NCBI GenBank assembly: GCA_937927685.1
Contig: CALBSC010000037.1
Location: 1-36,514 of the forward strand
DNA length: 36,514 bases
Origin: an uncultured Burkholderiales bacterium
GTDB lineage: Bacteria; Pseudomonadota; Gammaproteobacteria; Burkholderiales; Burkholderiaceae_C
Reading direction: 5' to 3'
Under the pieces are notes generated by a model. The model was not told the origin of the DNA, ran no database searches, and worked only from the letters and a program-made list of their open reading frames with translations. Made by a program: the position numbers and the translations under genes. Of the stretch, positions 1-8,372 are shown one piece after another (the stretch's first letter is position 1; each line of letters opens with the position of its first letter).

Positions 1-3000
1 ACTTGCGCATCATGATGCAGCCCTCGACCACCAGCGGTGCGGTGGCAAAGCCGAATTCATCCGCGCCCAGCAAGGCCGCAATGGCCACATCGCGACCGGT
101 CTTGAGCTGGCCATCGGCCTGCACGCGGATACGGCCGCGCAGGCGGTTGAGCACCAGGGTCTGCTGGGTTTCGGCGAGGCCAATTTCCCAGGGGCTGCCG
201 GCGTGCTTGATGGACGACCAGGGCGAAGCGCCCGTGCCGCCGTCATGGCCGGCGATCACCACGTGGTCGCTCTTGCATTTGGCAACACCGGCGGCAATCG
301 TGCCCACGCCAATTTCCGACACCAGCTTGACGCTGATGGAGGCATGCGGTGCCACGTTTTTCAGGTCGTGGATGAGCTGGGCCAAATCCTCGATGGAATA
401 AATGTCGTGGTGCGGCGGGGGCGAAATCAGGCCCACACCCGGCACGCTGTAACGCAGTTTGCCGATGTACTCGGACACCTTGCCACCGGGCAGCTGACCG
501 CCCTCGCCCGGCTTGGCCCCTTGCGCCATCTTGATCTGGATCTGATCGGAGGAGGTCAGATACTCAGCGGTGACACCGAAGCGGCCCGAGGCCACCTGCT
601 TGATGCGCGAGCGCAGGCTGTCACCGTCGAGCAGCGGGGTGTCCACTTCGACTTGCTCGTCGCCAATCACGCTCTTGAGCGTTTCGCCCTTCTTGATGGG
701 GATGCCCTTGAGCTCGTTGCGGTAACGCGCCGGGTCTTCGCCACCCTCACCCGTGTTGCTCTTGCCGCCAATGCGGTTCATGGCAATGGCCAGCGTGGCG
801 TGGGCTTCGGTGGAGATCGATCCCAAGGACATGGCGCCGGTGGCAAAGCGCTTGACGATTTCGGCCGCCGGCTCAACCTGCTCGAGCGGAATGGCCTTGG
901 CGGGCTCAATCTTGAACTCAAACAAACCGCGCAGCGTCATGTGGCGCTTGCTCTGGTCGTTGATGATCTGCGCGTACTCTTTGTAGGTGTTGAAGTTGTT
1001 GGCGCGCGTGCTGTGCTGCAACTTGGCAATCGCATCGGGCGTCCACATGTGTTCTTCACCACGGGCACGCCAGGCGTATTCGCCGCCGGTGTCGAGCATG
1101 CCGGCCAGCACCGGATCGTCGCCAAAGGCGGCCTGGTGCATGCGGATGCCTTCTTCGGCCATCTCGAAAATGCTGATGCCTTCCACCCGGCTGGCAGTGC
1201 CGGTGAAGTATTTCTGGACGGTCTCGCTGTTGATGCCGATGGCTTCAAACAGTTGTGCACCGCAGTAGCTCATGTAAGTGGACACACCCATCTTGGACAT
1301 GATCTTGGACAGGCCCTTGCCGATCGCCTTGACATAGTTGTAGATGGCTTTCTCGGCCGACAGGTCCGCCGGCAGGTCCTGGTGCATGGCCGCCAGGGTT
1401 TCCATGGCGAGGTAGGGGTGCACGGCTTCAGCGCCGTAACCGGCCAGCACGGCGAAATGGTGCACTTCGCGGGCGCTGCCCGTCTCGACCACCAGGCCGG
1501 CGGAGGTGCGCAAACCTTCCCGTACCAGGTGCTGGTGAATGGCTGACAAGGCAAGCACCGCCGGGATGGCCACCTGGGTCGCACTCACACCGCGATCGCT
1601 CAGGATCAGGATATTGCGTCCGCCCTTGATGGCATCCACGCTGGCGGCACACAACGAGGCCAGTTTGGCTTCCACGCCGTCCTTGCCCCACTCGATGGGG
1701 TAGGTGATGTCGAGCGTGGCGCTCCTGAACTTGCCCTGGGTGTAGGTCTCGATGTTGCGCAACTTGGCCATGTCCTCAAAACCGAGGATGGGCTGGCTCA
1801 CCTCCAGCCGCATGGGCGGATTGACCTGGTTGATGTCGAGCAGGTTGGGCTTGGGTCCGATGAAGGACACCAGCGACATCACGATGGCCTCGCGGATCGG
1901 GTCGATCGGCGGGTTGGTCACCTGGGCGAACAGCTGCTTGAAGTAGTTGTAGAGTGGCTTGTTCTTGCTGGAGAGCACAGCCAGGGGGCTGTCGTTGCCC
2001 ATGGAGCCAATGCCCTCTTCGCCGTTGATGGCCATGGGGGCCATCAGGAACTTGATATCTTCCTGGCTGAAGCCAAACGCCTGCTGGCGGTCCAGCAGCG
2101 ACACAGCACTGACTGGCGCCGCGGCCGACTGCCCTGCGGTGTTGACATCGTCAAGCTTGATGCGCAAGTTATCAATCCACTGCTTGTAGGGCTTGGTGTT
2201 GGCCAGGCCAGACTTCAGTTCCTCGTCGTTGATCATGCGGCCTTGCTCGAGGTCGATCAGGAACATCTTGCCGGGCTGCAGGCGCCATTTGCGCACGATC
2301 TTGCTTTCGGGCACGGGCAACACGCCCGACTCGGAGCCCATGATCACCATGTCGTCGTCGGTGATGCAGTAGCGCGAAGGGCGCAGACCGTTGCGGTCCA
2401 GCGTGGCGCCGATCTGGCGACCATCGGTGAACACGATGGACGCCGGGCCGTCCCAGGGCTCGAGCATGGCCGCGTGGTATTCGTAGAAGGCCTTGCGGCG
2501 ATCGTCCATGGTGGTGTGCTGTTCCCAGGGCTCGGGAATCATCATCATCACGGCCTGGCTGATCGGGTAGCCTGCCATGGTCAGCAACTCGAGGCAGTTG
2601 TCGAAGGTGGCGGTGTCGGACTGGTCGGCAAAGCTGATGGGGTAGAGCTTGTGCAAGTCGTCGCCCAGCACGGGCGAGGACATCACGCCTTCGCGTGCCT
2701 TCATCCAGTTGTAGTTGCCCTTGACGGTGTTGATCTCGCCGTTGTGGGCAACATAGCGGTACGGGTGAGCCAGCGGCCACTCGGGGAAGGTGTTGGTCGA
2801 AAAACGCTGGTGCACCAGGCCCAGGGCCGAGACGCAGCGCGGGTCTTGCAGGTCCATGAAGTAGGTGCCCACCTGATCGGCCAGCAGCAGACCTTTGTAG
2901 ATCACCGTGCGGCTGGACATGCTCGGCACGTAGTATTCCTTGCTGTGCTTGAGCTGCAGGTTCTGGATCGCAGCGCTGGCCGTCTTGCGGATCACATAGA

Positions 3001-3520
3001 GCTTGCGTTCCAACGCATCCTGCACGATCACATCGCTGCCACGGCCGATGAAGACCTGGCGGATCACCGGCTCTTTTTCGCGCACGGTGGGTGACATGGG
3101 CATCTCGAGGTTGACCGGCACATCGCGCCAACCCAGCAACACCTGTCCCTCGGCCTGGATGGCGCGCTCGAGTTCCTGCTCGCAGGCCTGACGCGAGGCG
3201 TGTTCCTTGGGCAGGAAAATCATGCCCACGCCATATTCACCCATGGGTGGCAGGATCACGCCCTGCTTGGCCATCTCTTCACGGTACAGCGCATCGGGCA
3301 ACTGAATCAGGATGCCCGCGCCATCACCCATCAGCTTGTCAGCCCCCACGGCGCCACGGTGATCGAGGTTCTCCAGAATCTTCAGCGCCTGCCCCACGAT
3401 GGCATGGCTCTTCTGCCCTTTGATGTGCGCCACAAAACCCACGCCACAGGCGTCATGCTCCTGGTCGGCAGCATACAAACCATGGCTTTGCAAATGTTCT
3501 TTTTCGGCAGCCGTCGTCAT
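1..3520 (-). CDS. gltB: glutamate synthase (NADPH) large subunit, partial (C-terminus off the left edge)
   Basis: GltB makes two glutamates from glutamine and 2-oxoglutarate, working with the GltD subunit in the cytoplasm. About 1173 codons are present, against roughly 1500-1580 in the family, so the 3' end lies outside the window. The N-terminal amidotransferase region is recognisable from DACGVGFVAHIKG; Cys25 is the expected nucleophile exposed after removal of a short propeptide. At the left edge the protein reads GADEFGFATAPLVVEGCIMM, the FMN-domain segment just before the cysteine cluster that binds the 3Fe-4S centre, so only the cluster and the C-terminal beta-helix domain are missing. 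The ATG at 3518-3520 has a GGAG ribosome binding site about 7 nt upstream and a promoter candidate at 3553-3581. gltD would be expected beyond the window. Confidence 0.97.
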   Translation of the reverse strand, partial: MTTAAEKEHLQSHGLYAADQEHDACGVGFVAHIKGQKSHAIVGQALKILENLDHRGAVGADKLMGDGAGILIQLPDALYREEMAKQGVILPPMGEYGVGMIFLPKEHASRQACEQELERAIQAEGQVLLGWRDVPVNLEMPMSPTVREKEPVIRQVFIGRGSDVIVQDALERKLYVIRKTASAAIQNLQLKHSKEYYVPSMSSRTVIYKGLLLADQVGTYFMDLQDPRCVSALGLVHQRFSTNTFPEWPLAHPYRYVAHNGEINTVKGNYNWMKAREGVMSSPVLGDDLHKLYPISFADQSDTATFDNCLELLTMAGYPISQAVMMMIPEPWEQHTTMDDRRKAFYEYHAAMLEPWDGPASIVFTDGRQIGATLDRNGLRPSRYCITDDDMVIMGSESGVLPVPESKIVRKWRLQPGKMFLIDLEQGRMINDEELKSGLANTKPYKQWIDNLRIKLDDVNTAGQSAAAPVSAVSLLDRQQAFGFSQEDIKFLMAPMAINGEEGIGSMGNDSPLAVLSSKNKPLYNYFKQLFAQVTNPPIDPIREAIVMSLVSFIGPKPNLLDINQVNPPMRLEVSQPILGFEDMAKLRNIETYTQGKFRSATLDITYPIEWGKDGVEAKLASLCAASVDAIKGGRNILILSDRGVSATQVAIPAVLALSAIHQHLVREGLRTSAGLVVETGSAREVHHFAVLAGYGAEAVHPYLAMETLAAMHQDLPADLSAEKAIYNYVKAIGKGLSKIMSKMGVSTYMSYCGAQLFEAIGINSETVQKYFTGTASRVEGISIFEMAEEGIRMHQAAFGDDPVLAGMLDTGGEYAWRARGEEHMWTPDAIAKLQHSTRANNFNTYKEYAQIINDQSKRHMTLRGLFEFKIEPAKAIPLEQVEPAAEIVKRFATGAMSLGSISTEAHATLAIAMNRIGGKSNTGEGGEDPARYRNELKGIPIKKGETLKSVIGDEQVEVDTPLLDGDSLRSRIKQVASGRFGVTAEYLTSSDQIQIKMAQGAKPGEGGQLPGGKVSEYIGKLRYSVPGVGLISPPPHHDIYSIEDLAQLIHDLKNVAPHASISVKLVSEIGVGTIAAGVAKCKSDHVVIAGHDGGTGASPWSSIKHAGSPWEIGLAETQQTLVLNRLRGRIRVQADGQLKTGRDVAIAALLGADEFGFATAPLVVEGCIMMRK

Positions 3521-3552
3521 GGCGCACTCCTTCAAATTTCAGCGGGAGACGA

Positions 3553-3581
3553 AGCATAGTGCACTGCAACATGAATGCCAA
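3553..3581 (-). promoter_or_regulatory. candidate sigma70 promoter of gltB
   Basis: Read on the minus strand, TTGGCA (3576-3581) and TATGCT (3553-3558) are separated by exactly 17 nt. They match the sigma70 -35 and -10 consensus at 5/6 and 4/6 positions. Transcription would start about 25 nt upstream of the gltB ATG, leaving a short leader with a GGAG ribosome binding site. The -35 box is only about 10 bp from the REP-like repeats of the neighbouring transposase region. It is inferred from sequence only. Confidence 0.55.
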
Positions 3582-3590
3582 GAAAAATAA

Positions 3591-3651
3591 TTGGGGTCAG
3601 ATTCCAATTAATTCCCGAAAATTCCCATCGGGAATTATTTGGGGACAGATT
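3591..3651. repeat. REP-like repeat: direct repeats flanking a 10-bp inverted repeat
   Basis: Two near-identical 13-mers, TTGGGGTCAGATT (3591-3603) and TTGGGGACAGATT (3639-3651), flank a perfect 10-bp inverted repeat, TAATTCCCGA (3609-3618) and TCGGGAATTA (3628-3637), with a 9-nt loop. The block is AT-rich compared with its surroundings. Hairpins of this kind beside a REP-associated tyrosine transposase gene are the expected substrate of that family. It lies between the 3' end of the transposase gene and the gltB promoter. Confidence 0.65.
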
Positions 3652-3703
3652 GAAAAGAAGCCTTTAGAACTCTTTTGATTTGAAATCACCCGACACTCGT
3701 CCA

Positions 3704-4414
3704 TCAGGTCGGTGAAGCGGTCGGTTCACGCCGTGAAAACGGTCGCCCCGCTCGACCCTTCGCCACGCGACGCTCGGTTTGTTTTTGCAAATTCGCCACG
3801 AAAGCGGCCTCCCCCAATGCCCAGCCACTGAGCGCGGACTGGGTCAACGCACGCTCCTGGTCCACGCTCAAGCCCGCATGCACCAAATCGGCGTATGCCG
3901 CCTCGCGGGCAAAGGGCGTATTGCCCAGGGTCCAGATGAGGCCGTGCGGCGTGATCAGGCGATCCACCCGTTGCCCAATGTAGTGGTGATGGCTGGACCA
4001 CGCGAACGCCTGCGGTTGCGACACCATGCCGGCGCGAACCGGGTTGAGATCGATGTAGGCCATGCACGCCAACAAGTACCGATCCGTCTGGATCAGCGTG
4101 GAGCGATATCGCCCTTCCCACAGCGTGCCCGTTCGTCCGTGCCGTTGGTTGAACGCGCGCACATAACTTCGGCCCACCGCTTGCATCATCAGCGGCAACG
4201 CGCGATCACGTCGCGGGGTGACCAGCAAATGCAGGTGGTTGTCCATGAGCACGTATGCATGGATCTCCACGCCCTGGGCTTTGGCCTGCTGCTCGAGCAA
4301 GTCGAGCATCAGGCGGCGATCGGCCTCGTCGCGAAAAATGACCTGACGGTTATTCCCCCGCAGGATCACATGGTGCGGGTAATCCGTGACGGTCAGACGG
4401 GGAAGGCGGGCCAT
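3704..4414 (-). CDS. REP-associated tyrosine transposase (RAYT, IS200-like Y1 family)
   Basis: The 236-aa protein belongs to the Y1_Tnp/IS200-like fold used by REP-associated transposases, single-strand DNA endonucleases thought to mobilise REP hairpins. The start MARLPRLTVTDYPHHVILRG is typical of the family. The metal-binding HUH pair is His60 and His62 in MDNHLHLLV. GRTGTLWEGRYRS and YIDLNPVRAGMV are family signatures, and a tyrosine in the helix before NPVRA (Y113 or Y120) is the likely nucleophile. The chosen ATG (4412-4414) lies inside the 3' end of the upstream methyltransferase gene, overlapping by 65 nt. A longer reading with 29 extra residues exists but has no family support. REP-like repeats follow its 3' end at 3591-3651. 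It is a lone gene with no terminal repeats bounding it as a standard IS, so it is probably domesticated or vertically maintained. Confidence 0.85.
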   Translation of the reverse strand: MARLPRLTVTDYPHHVILRGNNRQVIFRDEADRRLMLDLLEQQAKAQGVEIHAYVLMDNHLHLLVTPRRDRALPLMMQAVGRSYVRAFNQRHGRTGTLWEGRYRSTLIQTDRYLLACMAYIDLNPVRAGMVSQPQAFAWSSHHHYIGQRVDRLITPHGLIWTLGNTPFAREAAYADLVHAGLSVDQERALTQSALSGWALGEAAFVANLQKQTERRVAKGRAGRPFSRREPTASPT

Positions 4415-5336
4415 CCGGGGATGATAGTCCCGGATACCGCACGGACTCCAGCCCCTGCAGCCCGAATTCAGCCAGCAAGGCATGCAAACGCTGCGCCGCA
4501 CTGCGTTTGCGCTGTCCGGTGTAGCGCGCCACGATCAACTCGTTCTTGAGACTGTGCTCCCAGCCCACGAGTTCTGTCACCGTCACCTGATACCCCATCG
4601 CCTCCAGGTAGAGGCAACGCAACACGTTGGTCACCTGGCTGCCGATCTCGCGGGTGTGCAAGGGATGGCGCCACAACTCGGCGAGCGGTGTGCGCGCCAG
4701 GTCCAGCGCCTTGTGCTGACGCAAGGACGCCGCCACCTCGGCCTGGCAACACGGCACCAGGGCCAGATGGCTTGCCCGATGCGCGAGGGCAAACGCGATG
4801 GCATCATCGGTGGCCGTGTCACAGGCGTGCAAGGCCGTCACCATATCCACCTGAGCAGGCAATCGCTCGTCATGCAGCGCCTGTTGCACGCTGAGGTTGA
4901 AAAAACGCATGCCCTCAAAGCCCAGTTCCCGGGCCAGCGTCTCGGCGGAGGTCACCAGATCGGCCCGGGTCTCAATGCCAATCACTTCCCCCACCGCATG
5001 ACCCAGCGACTGTTGTTGCGGCCGGAAAAAAAGGTCGTACAAGATGAAGCCGAGGTATGACTTGCCTGCCCCGTGATCCACCAGCGTGATCGGGGTGGTG
5101 TTGCCCGCGGCCTGACGCTCGTCCAGCACCGCCTGCAACGGCTTGTCGATGAATCCCACCAGGTGGTACACCTGCTTGAGCTTGCGCCGTGAATCCTGGT
5201 TGAGTTTGCCCTCACGGGTGAGGATGTGCAGGCGTTGCAGCAAGGCCATCGATTGCCCGGCACGCACCTCCGGCGGCAAGGCGGGCACGTTGGACAGTGC
5301 TGCCGGTGAAGTCTGCTTGTTCGGCTTGTGTTTCAT
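4350..5336 (-). CDS. SAM-dependent methyltransferase (METTL25-like methyltransferase domain)
   Basis: A 328-aa soluble protein that I place in the class I methyltransferases with the PF13679-type domain. The SAM-binding motif I is LVDHGAGKSYLGFILYDLFF, and the later segment TALHACDTATDDAI followed by LVPCCQAE matches the HACG...PCC pattern of that family. The substrate is unknown. The start at 5334-5336 has GGAGGA six nt upstream and overlaps the stop of the DUF1415 gene (ATGA), suggesting translational coupling. The last 15-20 residues, rich in Pro, Ser and Asp, are encoded within the 5' end of the transposase gene. They look like a non-native tail acquired where the two genes were joined. 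The function call rests on motifs only. Confidence 0.75.
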   Translation of the reverse strand: MKHKPNKQTSPAALSNVPALPPEVRAGQSMALLQRLHILTREGKLNQDSRRKLKQVYHLVGFIDKPLQAVLDERQAAGNTTPITLVDHGAGKSYLGFILYDLFFRPQQQSLGHAVGEVIGIETRADLVTSAETLARELGFEGMRFFNLSVQQALHDERLPAQVDMVTALHACDTATDDAIAFALAHRASHLALVPCCQAEVAASLRQHKALDLARTPLAELWRHPLHTREIGSQVTNVLRCLYLEAMGYQVTVTELVGWEHSLKNELIVARYTGQRKRSAAQRLHALLAEFGLQGLESVRYPGLSSPDGPPSPSDRHGLPAPCDPAGE

Positions 5337-5947
5337 GCCTGATCCTCCGATGCACCGTGAAACGGACACCGCGTGCGGATGCCCAATTGATCCCATCCAG
5401 CCGGCCCCAGTCGTTCAAGCAACGCCATGTTGCGCTCATAGATCGTGGCCGCGTCGGGGGTGGCGGCCACCGCACGGTCGATGCTGTCCTCACGCAACAA
5501 ATGCAGGATGGGGTACGGCGCGCGGTTGGTGAAGTTGCCGGGGTCCTCTGCTGTCGTCCCCGCAAACTGGTAACGCGGATGGAAGTCGGCGATCTGCATG
5601 TCACCCTCCAGCCCGAGGGAATCCAACACGTCTTGCGCCTGGCCCACGAGGTCATTGAAGTCCAAAAAATCCGGACAGATGAAGGGGGCCACCAGCAAGG
5701 TGGTTTCGGTGTGCTCCAGGGGCGTTGCCATCAGCCACTTCAATTCTTCTTCCAGCGTCTGCAACAACGTCGTCGTGTCGCGCGTCGCACTCACGCGTAC
5801 ACGCAAGCGATCATGCGCCACCACGGCCTTGGCGAAGGGGCACAGGTTCAAACCAATCACGGCCCGCTCCAGCCAATGCTGCACGTCCTCTCGGACTTGC
5901 GTTTCCGATTGCGCAGACCAGACACGTGAAGCCGGCATATCACTCAT
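5333..5947 (-). CDS. DUF1415 family protein
   Basis: A 204-aa soluble protein of the DUF1415 family, of unknown biochemical role. Recognisable family segments are the early LNLCPFAKAVV motif containing a conserved cysteine, the central ETTLLVAPF and FNDLVGQAQDVL, and DFHPRYQFAGT followed by FTNRAPYPILHLLRE. The ATG at 5945-5947 overlaps the stop of the MFS transporter gene (ATGA), and its own stop overlaps the methyltransferase start in the same way. All three are therefore probably translated from one message. Upstream extension in the same frame is possible but would run into the transporter gene and lacks family similarity. Confidence 0.85.
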   Translation of the reverse strand: MSDMPASRVWSAQSETQVREDVQHWLERAVIGLNLCPFAKAVVAHDRLRVRVSATRDTTTLLQTLEEELKWLMATPLEHTETTLLVAPFICPDFLDFNDLVGQAQDVLDSLGLEGDMQIADFHPRYQFAGTTAEDPGNFTNRAPYPILHLLREDSIDRAVAATPDAATIYERNMALLERLGPAGWDQLGIRTRCPFHGASEDQA

Positions 5948-7152
5948 GCAGACACCTCGGGGGGTGGATTCAACAAGGCGCGAAGGTGCCCGGCCAGCCA
6001 CCACCCCATCACACAGCAGCTGCCGGTGACCACCCAGGTCCACTGCCAGCCACCGGTGGCTGCGGCCATCCAGGCCACCAGCGGTGGCCCGGCGAACTGA
6101 CCGATTGACGACCACTGCTGCACCCACCCGACGGTGGTGGCCACGGTGTCATCACTGGGGGCCAACCGCACGGCCAATGAAAACAAGGTGCCGGGAATGA
6201 CCCCGCCCATGGCCGAGAAACACACCACGCAGAGAAATTGCAGCGCTGCCGGCAGATGTGAATCCTGCCACTGTGCAAAGGCCAGCAACGCGCCCACCCC
6301 CATGGCGGCAAAACCCACGCGCAACAACGCGGGCGGTGTGATGCCCCGACCCAAGAGGCGGCCCGACAGGATGTTGCCACCCATGTTGGCCAGCGCCACC
6401 ACCGCAGTGAGTGCACCGCCCATCGTCATGCTCAGCCCCATCTGCGCATAGACGGAAGGCAGGAAGCCGATGATGGCCAGCCACTGCGCCGAGTACACCG
6501 CAAACGACAACACCACCAGCCACGGCCCCCGGTGGGTGAGCACGCTGGCCAGCCGTTGGTGCCAGGGACTCATCGCAGCGCCAAGGGCTGCCGTGGTGTC
6601 ATCCGCCGGGACCCACCACCACACCATCGCCCCGCTGAGCAACAGCCAACCACCCAGGCCCCACCACAATTCGGGCCAGCCACTGAGCCCGATGACCCAG
6701 GGCGCCAGCAGCAGCGCCAGCGCCGTCCCCAAGGGCATGTAGGCGCCCCAGTAGCCCATCATGCGCTGCAACTGAGACGGCTCCACCAGTCGGCGAATCA
6801 GCGCCGGTGCCGGCATGATGGCCATCAAAAAACCCAGTCCTTCCAGCGCCCGCAACATCAGCAGGGCCGGTACCTCGTTGATGGCGCCCCCCACCAGACT
6901 GCTCACGCTGAGCAAGCCCACGCCCAGCAGCATGCAGCGGCGCAGGCCCAGCCGGTCCGCCCCCAACCCCACCAGCACGCCCAGCAACATGCCCGCGGTT
7001 TGCACCATGGAGAGCAAAAAACCCGCCTGCAGGAGTGACATGTCCAGTTGCTCGCGCAGCAGGGGCAGGGTGGGCGGCAATTTGCCCACATGCATCGCCG
7101 CGCTCACCCCCACCCAGATGACGAGCCAGGCCGACCCACGAGCGGGGGTCAT
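5944..7152 (-). CDS. major facilitator superfamily transporter
   Basis: A 402-aa polytopic inner-membrane protein with about 12 hydrophobic segments in two halves, the length usual for MFS permeases. The loop between helices 2 and 3 reads GLGADRLGLRRCMLLG, a good match to the MFS signature. The central charged loop, around VPADDTTAALGAAMSPWHQRL, separates the two six-helix bundles. It most resembles the CynX/NimT-like or generic MFS branch; no substrate can be inferred. The start overlaps the stop of the dGTPase gene (ATGA), and the next gene also starts inside its stop codon, so it is embedded in a tightly coupled string. Confidence 0.88.
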   Translation of the reverse strand: MTPARGSAWLVIWVGVSAAMHVGKLPPTLPLLREQLDMSLLQAGFLLSMVQTAGMLLGVLVGLGADRLGLRRCMLLGVGLLSVSSLVGGAINEVPALLMLRALEGLGFLMAIMPAPALIRRLVEPSQLQRMMGYWGAYMPLGTALALLLAPWVIGLSGWPELWWGLGGWLLLSGAMVWWWVPADDTTAALGAAMSPWHQRLASVLTHRGPWLVVLSFAVYSAQWLAIIGFLPSVYAQMGLSMTMGGALTAVVALANMGGNILSGRLLGRGITPPALLRVGFAAMGVGALLAFAQWQDSHLPAALQFLCVVCFSAMGGVIPGTLFSLAVRLAPSDDTVATTVGWVQQWSSIGQFAGPPLVAWMAAATGGWQWTWVVTGSCCVMGWWLAGHLRALLNPPPEVSA

Positions 7153-8303
7153 GTCAGCACCTGTCGCCCGGTCAGGCGTTCGTGCTCACGCACCGCGAAC
7201 CGATCGGTCATGCCTGCGATGTAATCGGCCACCGCCTGGTGGGCATCGGTCCGGCGGGCGAAATCGGACTGCATCTCCTGTGGGCGGTTGACGTAGGCCT
7301 CGAACAACTCACGCACCACGTGCCGTGCCTGCTCGGTGGTCTGCATCACCTGTGGGTGACGGTACAGATTGGCAAACAAAAAGCGCTTGAGTTCACGCGA
7401 CTGTTCGTGCATGCGGTCGCTGAAGCGCACCAGCGCAGGCGCCGTGCGCACCCCCTCGAGCGAATTCACCCCGGCTTGCGCAATCGCCAGGCGGGTGGCG
7501 TCAATCACGTCGTACACCTGGTCACTCAGCATGCGACGGATGGTTTCATACAGCAGTCGCCGACCCTGCAAGGCCGGGTATTCATTCACCGTCTGATGGC
7601 GATACCGCTCGACCAGTTCCAGTTCTTGCAATTGCGACAGGGACAGCAAACCCGAGCGCACGCCGTCATCGATGTCGTGCGCGTTGTAGGCGATTTCGTC
7701 AGCCAGGTTGCACAGCTGGGCCTCCAGACTGGGTCGCGTGTTGTCCAGGAATCTCTGGGCCACCCCCTGGGGTTCACTGGCACTCAACCGTTCGGCGTTG
7801 CGACGTGAGCAGTGCTTGAGAATGCCCTCGCGTGTCTCAAAGCTCAGGTTGAGTCCGTTGAAGGCCGGATAGCGTTCTTCGAGTTCATCGACCACGCGCA
7901 AGCTTTGCAGGTTGTGCTCAAAGCCCCCGTGCTCAGCCATGCATTCATTGAGCGCATCCTGCCCGGCGTGACCGAAGGGCGTGTGGCCCAGGTCGTGCGC
8001 CAGGGCAATGGCCTCCACCAGATCCTCGTTCAACCCCAGGGCACGGGCCATGGAACGACCCAGCTGCGCCACCTCGAGCGAGTGCGTCAGCCGTGTGCGA
8101 AAGAGATCACCCTCATGGTTCAAAAACACCTGCGTCTTGTAGACCAGGCGGCGAAACGCGGTGGAATGCACGATGCGGTCTCGGTCGCGCTGGAAAGCGC
8201 TGCGGGTGGGCGCTTCGGGCTCGTCATGGCGGCGCCCACGCGTGTGCGCGGGGTCGCACGCATAAGCGGCCAGTCCCGCCAGGGCCGTGGCAGCGCGCGT
8301 CAT
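7149..8303 (-). CDS. dgt: deoxyguanosinetriphosphate triphosphohydrolase-like protein
   Basis: An HD-domain nucleotidase of the dGTPase family that hydrolyses dNTPs to nucleoside and tripolyphosphate. The family signatures are clear: RSAFQRDRDRIVHSTAFRRLVYKTQVF near the N-terminus, the first metal His in RLTHSLEVAQ, the HD pair in ALAHDLGHTPFGHAG, and the distal Asp region LADEIAYNAHDIDDG. I chose the ATG at 8301-8303 (384 aa), because family members start close to the YACDPA segment. A TTG at 8343-8345 would add 14 residues and cannot be excluded, as neither has a strong ribosome binding site. It follows aroB by about 69 nt, an order common in Burkholderiales, and is coupled to the downstream transporter gene. 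Confidence 0.92.
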   Translation of the reverse strand: MTRAATALAGLAAYACDPAHTRGRRHDEPEAPTRSAFQRDRDRIVHSTAFRRLVYKTQVFLNHEGDLFRTRLTHSLEVAQLGRSMARALGLNEDLVEAIALAHDLGHTPFGHAGQDALNECMAEHGGFEHNLQSLRVVDELEERYPAFNGLNLSFETREGILKHCSRRNAERLSASEPQGVAQRFLDNTRPSLEAQLCNLADEIAYNAHDIDDGVRSGLLSLSQLQELELVERYRHQTVNEYPALQGRRLLYETIRRMLSDQVYDVIDATRLAIAQAGVNSLEGVRTAPALVRFSDRMHEQSRELKRFLFANLYRHPQVMQTTEQARHVVRELFEAYVNRPQEMQSDFARRTDAHQAVADYIAGMTDRFAVREHERLTGRQVLT

Positions 8304-8372
8304 GGGTGGCCCGCGCCCGTCAAGGCGGGGATCTTCGATGTCCAAGGACTGCCAGCGTCTGCCATCGGGTCG

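Noticed and set aside
203..1546. Long open frame on the plus strand across the gltB region
   Set aside because: It is opposite to strongly conserved gltB codons on the minus strand and has no recognisable domain; GC-rich third positions open such frames.
2172..3131. 319-codon minus-strand frame inside gltB
   Set aside because: It is an alternative frame of gltB, rich in Arg, Ala, Pro and Gly, with no family similarity.
3591..4414. Complete IS200/IS605 insertion sequence
   Set aside because: There is no TnpB gene and no repeat at the 5' side of the transposase, which instead overlaps a neighbouring gene; a RAYT with its REP-like repeat fits better.
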